12,414 nt of DNA from Candidatus Cloacimonadota bacterium (lineage in GTDB: Bacteria; Cloacimonadota; Cloacimonadia; Cloacimonadales; JAFGVF01): assembly GCA_016938155.1 (NCBI GenBank), contig JAFGVF010000186.1, forward strand, positions 1 through 12,414. Reading direction: 5' to 3'. Every line of letters begins with the position of its first letter. The stretch's first letter is position 1. Below are positions 7,317-12,414 of this stretch, piece by piece. Below the pieces are notes generated by a model. That model was not told where the DNA came from. It worked only from the letters and a program-made list of their open reading frames with translations, and searched no databases. The position numbers and the translations under genes were made by a program.

Positions 7317-8192
7317 ATGAACGCTTTCAAAATTTTAACGGTAATTCTTGCAATAACAACTATTGCAGCCGGAGCCTATCTCTCCGTTGTGATGAAGGAA
7401 AAGACAGCTATCATGGCTGAAAAGGACATGATCGTTGCTTCCTATGATGAAGCCACAACTGTAATTACAGATATTCAGAGCAGTCTTGATGCTATAAACC
7501 CTGAGTCTGTAAAAGAGATTATGAAGAATACGGAAGTTCCTGCAAATGCATCTCTAAGTGAGAGAAAAGCTTCCATGATGAAATCAATTGCAGATATTAA
7601 CGCCCAGATTGAGGGTTACAGAAAGCAACTTGATGATTTAGAGAAGAAATTCAAGAGCAAGAACATCAAGTTTGATAACCTTAACAAGATGGTAGCTCAG
7701 CTTCAAAAAACCATTGAAGAGAAAGAAGCTATGATTGTTGAGCTTAATGCTGAAATCGAAAAGCTTAATCTTACTATTCAAACAGAAAGAGTTGAGCACA
7801 AAACTGCTATTGCAGCTAAAGAAAAGACAATTGCCGAGAAAGAAGAAGAGATTAGAAACAAGAATCGTGCTAAGTATGATATCTATTATGTGATTGGCAC
7901 TAAAAAAGAGCTTGTTGAAAAAGGTCTTGTGGAAACAAAAGGCGGATTTCTCTGGTTCGGTAAGGTTACAGACATGACAAAACAGTATGATACTTCCATG
8001 TTCGTTAAGATGAACTTGATGGATAGTGACGAAATCATTCTTCCATCTGTTATGGAGAAGGTTAGAGTTATGTCTGACCAGAATGTCTCAACTTATGCCC
8101 TTACCAATATGAGCGAAACAGAATCAGTTCTGAAAGTAACTGACCTTGAAGCATTTGCTCAGAATAAGTATGTTGTAATCCTTGTAAAATAA
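7317..8192 (+). CDS. Membrane-anchored coiled-coil protein of unknown function
   Basis: A 291-residue protein with three parts. Residues 4-25 are a single hydrophobic segment with a short basic start, either a signal anchor or an uncleaved signal peptide; there is no lipobox cysteine. Residues about 85-185 are a heptad-rich, Glu/Lys-rich coiled coil. Residues 187-291 form a compact domain starting YDIYYVIGTKKELVEKGL and including GGFLWFGKV (209-217). This YYVIGTKKEL...GG pattern recalls extracytoplasmic proteins of Bacteroidota annotated as Cbp1-like adhesins; that resemblance is from memory. The body probably lies in the periplasm as a helical spacer. ATG is preceded by AAGGAG (7305-7310), with a promoter at 7237-7265 and a terminator at 8211-8235, so it is a single-gene unit. 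No enzymatic motif was seen. Confidence 0.85.
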   Translation: MNAFKILTVILAITTIAAGAYLSVVMKEKTAIMAEKDMIVASYDEATTVITDIQSSLDAINPESVKEIMKNTEVPANASLSERKASMMKSIADINAQIEGYRKQLDDLEKKFKSKNIKFDNLNKMVAQLQKTIEEKEAMIVELNAEIEKLNLTIQTERVEHKTAIAAKEKTIAEKEEEIRNKNRAKYDIYYVIGTKKELVEKGLVETKGGFLWFGKVTDMTKQYDTSMFVKMNLMDSDEIILPSVMEKVRVMSDQNVSTYALTNMSETESVLKVTDLEAFAQNKYVVILVK

Positions 8193-8210
8193 GATAAATC
8201 TATGATTATA

Positions 8211-8235
8211 AAGGCACTGATTTCAGTGCCTTTTT
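8211..8235 (+). terminator. Intrinsic terminator of the coiled-coil gene
   Basis: Inverted arms AAGGCACTGA (8211-8220) and TCAGTGCCTT (8223-8232) are exact complements. In practice this is a 9-bp stem with a 4-base loop, running into a T-rich tail (T at 8231-8235). It begins 18 bases after the stop codon. Confidence 0.9.
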
Positions 8236-8269
8236 CTATTCTCTTCCTAAATGAAAAACAGACATAACC

Positions 8270-8319
8270 GTAAAATGGTCTAGACCTTTTTACAGTAGTA
8301 GTGTACAAATGGTCTTGAC
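8270..8319. promoter_or_regulatory. Near-perfect 24-bp palindrome plus a half-conserved copy (GntR-like operator candidate)
   Basis: Bases 8270-8293 form an inverted repeat with 11 of 12 pairs matching, centred on GGTCTAGACC (8277-8286). Thirty-four bases downstream the left half recurs: AAATGGTCTAGAC (8273-8285) versus AAATGGTCTTGAC (8307-8319), 12 of 13 identical. The core TGGTCTAGACC(T) differs by one base from TGGTCTAGACCA, the operator core known for NagR/DasR-type GntR regulators. No sugar-use gene is adjacent and ettA starts about 290 bases further on, so the regulatory reading is tentative. A dispersed palindromic repeat is the alternative. Confidence 0.4.
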
Positions 8320-8605
8320 TATTTTTTTTATTGTATTGAGCATGCCATTCCACCTTTGCTAAAGCTACGACGGTCAAGTCAGGATTAAAAGTTTTTGGGG
8401 AATTCCTTACCCAGAGTCATGCGACCCGAGGCCATTATTTTGCTGCCCCATCAGGACAGAATATTCCTCACATCCACAAGGTGATAATCCCCAAGTCCTC
8501 GCTTTAAAACGGGGGATTGTATTATCCATCATTAGATTTCTTGACACCACACCCTGTTTATAAAATTGCTAACTTATTGAAATAAAACATAAAAAAGAGG
8601 TTGCC
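8320..8605. other. Non-coding gap before ettA with a possible decayed repeat
   Basis: No credible gene is seen on either strand; open frames are short and lack starts with ribosome sites. AATCCCC (8486-8492) and GGGGATT (8512-8518) are inverted around a 19-base interval that can fold further (TCCTC against GGGGA). Such C-rich/G-rich hairpins resemble ends of IS200/IS605-type elements, but no transposase or TnpB remnant is present. TTGACA (8541-8546) and TATAAA (8559-8564) both occur but only 12 bases apart, so the ettA promoter cannot be placed. Confidence 0.5.
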
Positions 8606-10285
8606 ATGGAAGAAAATAAAGTTATCTATTCGATGTCCCGTGTGGGCAAAGTTGTAGATGGTAAGAAGCAGATTCTAAAAGATATCTATTTAGGTTATTA
8701 CTACGGTGCCAAGATTGGTGTGGTTGGACTTAACGGTTCAGGAAAGAGTACCCTGTTAAAGATAATGGCTGGTATCGACCAGGATTATATCGGAGAAGTG
8801 GCTATGGCTAAAGGCTATACCATCGGTTATTTAGAGCAGGACCCTCAATTAGACCCAACCAAAACCGTTCTGGAAGTCGTTCAGGAAGGTGCAGCGGAAA
8901 CTGTTGCTCTTCTGAAGAGATTTGATGAGATCAACAATAGATTTGCCGAACCGATGAGTGATGATGAGATGAATAAGCTTTTAGAAAAGCAGGGAACTCT
9001 TCAGGATAAACTTGATGCCTGCAATGCCTGGGACTTGGACAGCCGTTTGGAACTCGCCATGGAAGCACTCAGATGCCCACCTTCAGACCTGAATGTAAGC
9101 GTAATCTCCGGAGGAGAAAGACGCCGTGTTGCTTTATGTCGTCTGCTACTTCAGGAACCGGATATCCTCTTGCTTGATGAACCGACAAACCATTTAGATG
9201 CTGAAACTATTCTCTGGTTAGAGCACCACTTACATCAATATAAGGGAACTGTAATAGCAATCACTCATGATCGTTATTTTCTGGATAATGTTGCCGGTTG
9301 GATTCTGGAACTCGACCGTGGAGAAGGAATCCCATACGAAGGGAACTATTCCTCATGGTTAGAACAGAAGCAAAAAAGGTTAGCCCTTGAAGCTAAAGGA
9401 GAAACAAAGCGTCAGAAAGCTCTTGCTGAGGAGTTGGAATGGATTCGCAGTAGTCCCAAAGCCCGTCAGGCAAAGAGCAAAGCCAGAATCGCCAATTACG
9501 AGAAGATGGCAGCTGGTGAGTACAAACGAGAGAACACAACCGATCAACTTTATATACCTGAAGGTCCTAAGCTTGGTAATAATGTCATCAAAGCTCAAGG
9601 TGTTTCCAAGGGTTATGATGATAAATTGCTGTATGAGGACTTAGAATTCAATCTTCCTGCAGGTGGTATTATAGGTGTTATTGGTGCTAACGGAGCGGGA
9701 AAAACCACGCTTTTCAATATGATTACAGGTAAAACTAAACCTGATAGCGGGAGTTTCACGATTGGCGAGACTGTTAAGCTTTCCTATGTTGATCAAGCCC
9801 GTCTCTTAGAATCTGATAAAACCATCCTTGAACTGATTGGTGAAGGTCGGGATGTTATGAGTATCGGTGGGAGAGAGATAAATGTAAGGGAATATATCAG
9901 TAAGTTCAATTTCGGCAGTAAAGAACATACCAAGCCTTTCAATGTCTTAAGCGGTGGGGAAAAGAATCGTGCCTATCTGGCAATGACTCTTCAGGTGGGT
10001 GGTAATGTTCTGCTACTCGACGAGCCCACAAACGACCTTGATGTTTATACTATCAGAGCTCTCGAAGAAGCGATTATGGATTTCGCGGGATGTGCCGTTA
10101 TTATCAGCCATGACCGTTATTTCCTTGATAGACTTTGCACTCATATACTCGCTTTTGAAGGAGACAGTAAGGTTAAGTGGTTTGAAGGAAACTTTAGCGA
10201 TTATGAAGAGAATAAACTGATGAGACTCGGTGAGAAAGCCCTAATCCCTAAAAGAATTACCTACAGAAAGCTGACGAGAGTCTAG
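8606..10285 (+). CDS. ettA: Energy-dependent translational throttle protein EttA (ABC-F)
   Basis: A 559-residue ABC-F ATPase, almost exactly the usual EttA length (about 555). ABC1 has Walker A GLNGSGKST (41-49), signature SGGERR (168-173) and ILLLDEPTNHLD (187-198) with catalytic Glu192 and switch His221. The arm subdomain (about 95-140, including MSDDEMNKLLEKQGTLQDKLD) inside ABC1 is diagnostic of EttA. The P-site tRNA interaction motif linker spans about 240-320, with IRSSPKARQAKSKARI (280-295). ABC2 has Walker A GANGAGKTT (360-368), LSGGE (448-452) and VLLLDEPTNDLD (468-479) with Glu473. There are no membrane segments. EttA binds the ribosomal E site and gates the first elongation steps according to the ATP/ADP ratio. 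The ATG has GAGG at 8597-8600, five bases upstream. Single-gene unit with its own terminator. Confidence 0.96.
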   Translation: MEENKVIYSMSRVGKVVDGKKQILKDIYLGYYYGAKIGVVGLNGSGKSTLLKIMAGIDQDYIGEVAMAKGYTIGYLEQDPQLDPTKTVLEVVQEGAAETVALLKRFDEINNRFAEPMSDDEMNKLLEKQGTLQDKLDACNAWDLDSRLELAMEALRCPPSDLNVSVISGGERRRVALCRLLLQEPDILLLDEPTNHLDAETILWLEHHLHQYKGTVIAITHDRYFLDNVAGWILELDRGEGIPYEGNYSSWLEQKQKRLALEAKGETKRQKALAEELEWIRSSPKARQAKSKARIANYEKMAAGEYKRENTTDQLYIPEGPKLGNNVIKAQGVSKGYDDKLLYEDLEFNLPAGGIIGVIGANGAGKTTLFNMITGKTKPDSGSFTIGETVKLSYVDQARLLESDKTILELIGEGRDVMSIGGREINVREYISKFNFGSKEHTKPFNVLSGGEKNRAYLAMTLQVGGNVLLLDEPTNDLDVYTIRALEEAIMDFAGCAVIISHDRYFLDRLCTHILAFEGDSKVKWFEGNFSDYEENKLMRLGEKALIPKRITYRKLTRV

Positions 10286-10301
10286 GCTTAGAGATATTAG
10301 A

Positions 10302-10330
10302 AAAGGGTGCAGAAATGCACCCTTTCTTAT
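10302..10330 (+). terminator. Intrinsic terminator of ettA
   Basis: A perfect 10-bp stem AAAGGGTGCA (10302-10311) / TGCACCCTTT (10316-10325) with a GAAA tetraloop, followed by CTTAT, 16 bases after the stop codon. Same tetraloop design as the terminator after mce. Confidence 0.88.
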
Positions 10331-10421
10331 TGTGTAGAACAACTGTCCTCAGTTGTTTGGAAGTCCACCTTTCAATGGTTGAAAAATTTGATAGATATCC
10401 CTCACCGTTTCAGCGGAAGCC

Positions 10422-10443
10422 CCTGCTACGCTATGAACTCCCG
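10422..10443 (+). repeat. Direct repeat copy 1 (CCTGCTACGC-type)
   Basis: CCTGCTACGCTATGAACTCC and the following CG recur at 10603-10623 with one base deleted and one changed. Likely copies of a dispersed element; the function is unknown. Confidence 0.55.
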
Positions 10444-10560
10444 TTTCAAAGCTCGCACCAATACGAACGGAGTGAGTTCGGGGCAATGCGAACAAGGATG
10501 CTTATTATTGAAACTTATCGGTCTGCGACCATTTCAAAGGTATCGGTAGGGTGCATGTAG

Positions 10561-10580
10561 AGACGCACGGCCGTGCGTCT
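10561..10580. repeat. Perfect 20-bp palindrome
   Basis: AGACGCACGGCCGTGCGTCT reads identically on both strands. It lies in non-coding DNA and is GC-rich compared with its surroundings. Palindromes of the AGACGC...GCGTCT type occur as interspersed repeats in several bacterial lineages (from memory). No T-tract follows, so it is not a terminator. Confidence 0.75.
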
Positions 10581-10602
10581 GTTTATCAGAAACACGAGAC
10601 CA

Positions 10603-10623
10603 CCTGCTACGCATGAAGTCCCG
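10603..10623 (+). repeat. Direct repeat copy 2 (CCTGCTACGC-type)
   Basis: Second copy of the 10422-10443 repeat: CCTGCTACGCATGAAGTCCC plus G, matching after one single-base gap and one substitution. It runs directly into the A-tract of the minus-strand hairpin. Confidence 0.55.
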
Positions 10624-10625
10624 CT

Positions 10626-10655
10626 AAAAAAAAGAGGGACGAGTGCAACTCGCCC
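10626..10655 (-). terminator. Terminator-like hairpin on the minus strand, without an obvious gene
   Basis: Read on the minus strand, GGGCGAGT-TGC-ACTCG-T-CCC folds as an 8-bp stem with one bulged base, followed by TC and eight T (A at 10626-10633 on the plus strand). This is a good intrinsic-terminator shape. No real minus-strand gene lies to its right, so it either stops antisense transcription or belongs to a repeat element. Confidence 0.5.
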
Positions 10656-10708
10656 TTACTAAATTTATCGCTATTGGGGGCAAATTCACATACGCTGCCC
10701 TTCCGTTG

Positions 10709-10730
10709 CTCCTGCGGGTCTCCTGCGGGT
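10709..10730 (+). repeat. Tandem duplication of an 11-base unit
   Basis: CTCCTGCGGGT occurs twice in a row (10709-10719 and 10720-10730), just before the CTTAGGC/GCCTAAG hairpin. It looks like a small slippage duplication. Confidence 0.7.
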
Positions 10731-10914
10731 CACTTAGGCAAACGCCTAAGAAGTGCGGAAGTGAACCGGATTTATTACCCGTCAGATTCGTATGGGCATG
10801 ATTAGCATCAGAGAAGAGTACAGCAGTCATTTTGAATAAAAGCTTTGTTTTTAAGATAAGTCCTAAAGCGATTTGCAAAGCAAGCTTTAAAATATTCAAT
10901 TTTTTAGAAAACAA

Positions 10915-10943
10915 TTGACAAGAATCAATCAATTAAATATTAT
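10915..10943 (+). promoter_or_regulatory. Consensus sigma-70-type promoter for the secreted protein gene
   Basis: Perfect -35 TTGACA (10915-10920), ideal 17-base spacer, -10 TATTAT (10938-10943; 5 of 6 consensus bases). Transcription would start near 10950, giving a leader of about 85 bases before TTG 11036. This is the best promoter in the window. Confidence 0.72.
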
Positions 10944-11024
10944 TCGGAATATATGATAGTCTCAAAAATGAAAATCTAAGATTATTCCTTTTTTAGAGGA
11001 GATTTGCTAATTATTTACCCACTC

Positions 11025-11029
11025 GGAGG
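11025..11029 (+). promoter_or_regulatory. Ribosome binding site deciding a TTG start
   Basis: GGAGG six bases before TTG 11036. It is the only strong site placed to start the long open frame at its signal peptide; no in-frame ATG occurs near the signal sequence. Confidence 0.75.
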
Positions 11030-11035
11030 TTAGCC

Positions 11036-12414
11036 TTGGTAAAGTACATTTTAGTAGTAATCGTTTTCTCCTTTTCCCTACTTCATGCCCTTGGAGGGGA
11101 TACCTTTGATACAGCAGTTCCAATAACACAATTCCCATTTCTTGATACAGGATCCACTGTAAATTTAACTAACACAATTGGTTTTAATTCACCGGATGTC
11201 TTTTACAGTGTTACTTCTTTGTACGGAATCAATGATTTGGTGGTAAGTACAAGAAATTCCGATTTCGATACCTATCTGATGATATACGACCAGGATTATC
11301 AATTACAGTGGCAAAATAACACATCCAGTTTAGGGATGATTGCGGAAATTAAGTATATTCCGCTCAATCCAAATAGTTTGTATTACATCTGTTTAGAAGG
11401 GAACCTTAATGCAACCGGGAATTATGAGTTAAGTGTTCGCGGAGACATGTCACCTCCTGAGAATGGAATAGTTGTTAATCCAATTCCTTCTAATGGTGAT
11501 GTTTCTACTTTACATTTCCCCACACTGTCTTGGCAATACCTTTATCCGGTTCAGTCTTATGAATTATTATTTGATACGGTTTATCCCCCCACAACCACAG
11601 TATCCACAGGAGTTCCGTTTAATAACTCAAACGACTATACCTTTTCTCAATCTTTGACTCCAAATCAGACTTATTATTGGCGTGTATGGACTAATTGTGG
11701 AGATTTCACTGTATATTCCGATTTTCAATTTACAACCGGCGATTATACTCTAAGTCATATTAATAACCCCATTCCTGATAATGGCTCCACGAATATCCCA
11801 GTAAATATGCCACTGGAGTGGGAGTTTAAAAACGGAGCTTATGAATTTGATTTATATCTGGATACGGTTAATCCCCCTCAAAATCAAATTGTTGCTAATG
11901 CTCAGGCGAATTCGTTTGAAACCATTGTCCAAGACCTCCAATCTTCAACCATATACTATTGGAAGGTAATAACTAGAGATCAAACGGGTAATTTTATAGA
12001 GGATGCTTTTAACTTTCAAACCTCAAGCAATTCCGTTTGTGTAGGTAATGACAATCTTATCAATGTTATGCTTCCCTTGGAACCATATAGTATGTTCAGT
12101 TATTCACAATCAATATACCATCAATCCGAAGTTAGTTTCCAAAGTGATTATATAGAAAGTGTTACATTTCATTATAATCAAGTAGATGACTTAACTAATT
12201 GTGATGAAATCAATCTCTATTTGGGCAACACTAATCAACAGAACTTTCCTGACTTAAACTCATGGATACCAATAACTGAATGTGTAAAAGTGTATAGTGG
12301 GAACATGCCATTTATTGAAGCCAATGGCAATGTTACTTTCAATTTACCAATCCCGTTTTATTATGATGTTTCAAAAAACCTGGTTATTGTTTTTGAAGAT
12401 AGGGATTGGGATAG
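11036..12414 (+). CDS. Large secreted multidomain protein with fibronectin-like repeats (3' end outside window)
   Basis: An uninterrupted frame of 459 codons from TTG 11036 to the window edge. Residues 1-20 (MVKYILVVIVFSFSLLHALG) are a Sec signal peptide. Residues about 21-135 resemble a PPC-type (pre-peptidase C-terminal) beta-sandwich: GDTFDTAVPI, DVFYSV, SDFDTYLMIYD, YYICLEG, GNYELSV. Two fibronectin-III-like modules follow (about 148-234 and 243-329); each opens with NPIPxNG and includes an FDTV/LDTVNPP segment, a YYWRV or YYWKV strand and a FTT/FQT end. From about 345 a further beta-domain begins (FSYSQSIYHQSEV, IESVTFHYN, INLYLGNT, LVIVFED), as in surface proteins of Bacteroidota and Cloacimonadota. 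The missing C-terminus would show whether a sorting domain or protease follows. Outer-surface or extracellular role inferred. Confidence 0.87.
   Translation, partial: MVKYILVVIVFSFSLLHALGGDTFDTAVPITQFPFLDTGSTVNLTNTIGFNSPDVFYSVTSLYGINDLVVSTRNSDFDTYLMIYDQDYQLQWQNNTSSLGMIAEIKYIPLNPNSLYYICLEGNLNATGNYELSVRGDMSPPENGIVVNPIPSNGDVSTLHFPTLSWQYLYPVQSYELLFDTVYPPTTTVSTGVPFNNSNDYTFSQSLTPNQTYYWRVWTNCGDFTVYSDFQFTTGDYTLSHINNPIPDNGSTNIPVNMPLEWEFKNGAYEFDLYLDTVNPPQNQIVANAQANSFETIVQDLQSSTIYYWKVITRDQTGNFIEDAFNFQTSSNSVCVGNDNLINVMLPLEPYSMFSYSQSIYHQSEVSFQSDYIESVTFHYNQVDDLTNCDEINLYLGNTNQQNFPDLNSWIPITECVKVYSGNMPFIEANGNVTFNLPIPFYYDVSKNLVIVFEDRDWD

Larger units (their letters stand above)
10331..10914. other. Hairpin-rich non-coding region
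   Basis: About 580 bases with no convincing gene, between ettA and the next promoter. It holds a run of short inverted repeats: AACAACTG/CAGTTGTT (10338-10357), TTTCAA/TTGAAA (10370-10384), CGAAC/GTTCG (10464-10480), a perfect 20-bp palindrome (10561-10580), a minus-strand terminator-like hairpin (10626-10655) and CTTAGGC/GCCTAAG (10733-10750). There is also a direct repeat of ~21 bases (10422-10443 and 10603-10623) and an 11-base tandem duplication (10709-10730). The pattern suggests accumulation of small dispersed repeats or decayed mobile DNA. A 102-codon minus-strand frame across 10624-10932 looks accidental. Confidence 0.6.

Noticed and set aside
8159..8377. A 72-codon minus-strand open frame over the end of the coiled-coil gene and its terminator.
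   Set aside because: It overlaps a well-supported gene and terminator and the operator-like palindrome, and resembles no known family.
8410..8560. An open frame without start reading ...FWGIPYPESCDPRPLFCC... in the gap before ettA.
   Set aside because: It has no start codon or ribosome site, it matches nothing I recognise, and its cysteine- and proline-rich make-up suggests translated repeat DNA.
8541..8564. TTGACA and TATAAA upstream of ettA as a promoter.
   Set aside because: The spacing is only 12 bases, too short for a sigma-70-type promoter, and neither box has a properly spaced partner.
10624..10932. A 102-codon open frame on the minus strand in the ettA-downstream gap.
   Set aside because: It has no ribosome site, its composition is not protein-like, its end runs through a hairpin and A/T-tract, and its start overlaps the plus-strand promoter. 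It is best read as chance within repeat-rich DNA.

Overview
The window is roughly 40% GC bacterial DNA. It holds nine complete protein genes and two partial ones, one cut by each edge. Organism (inference): an anaerobic, Gram-negative-like member of the FCB superphylum, with Candidatus Cloacimonadota as the best guess. Three things point there: a ferredoxin-linked 2-oxoacid oxidoreductase operon joined to methylmalonyl-CoA epimerase (anaerobic 2-oxoacid and propionate metabolism), a multidomain secreted protein with beta-sandwich repeats of the kind common in these phyla, and short palindromic dispersed repeats in the gaps. No rRNA, tRNA, CRISPR array, complete insertion sequence or phage gene was recognised.

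Layout. 1-632: C-terminal part of a Rad3/DinG-type DNA helicase. 633-877: a gap with a structured palindromic repeat. 878-1279: a YjbQ-family protein. 1498-4791: a tightly packed operon korD-korA-korB-korC-mce whose reading frames overlap by 14, 1, 8 and 4 bases, closed by a strong intrinsic terminator. 7120-4866 (minus strand): an NFACT-family (RqcH-like) gene followed 2 bases later by recO, convergent with the kor operon. 7317-8192: a membrane-anchored coiled-coil protein with its own promoter and terminator. 8193-8605: a gap with a near-perfect palindrome resembling a GntR-family operator, plus a possible decayed repeat. 8606-10285: the ABC-F translation factor EttA with a terminator. 10286-11035: about 750 bases of non-coding DNA crowded with short hairpins and ending in a consensus promoter. 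11036-12414: the 5' part of a large secreted protein that starts with TTG and runs off the edge.

How the genes work together. KorABCD would oxidatively decarboxylate a 2-oxoacid to an acyl-CoA while reducing ferredoxin. If the substrate is 2-oxoglutarate, the product succinyl-CoA is what methylmalonyl-CoA mutase isomerises, and the co-transcribed epimerase serves the same succinyl-CoA/propionyl-CoA branch. The rest of the window is mostly housekeeping: recombination repair (RecO, helicase) and ribosome function (RqcH-like rescue factor, EttA). The protein-coding part is conventional. The least explained material is the hairpin-rich non-coding DNA at 687-742, 8270-8518 and 10338-10750, together with the two surface-type proteins at 7317 and 11036. 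I did not find convincing evidence for a previously undescribed multigene system.
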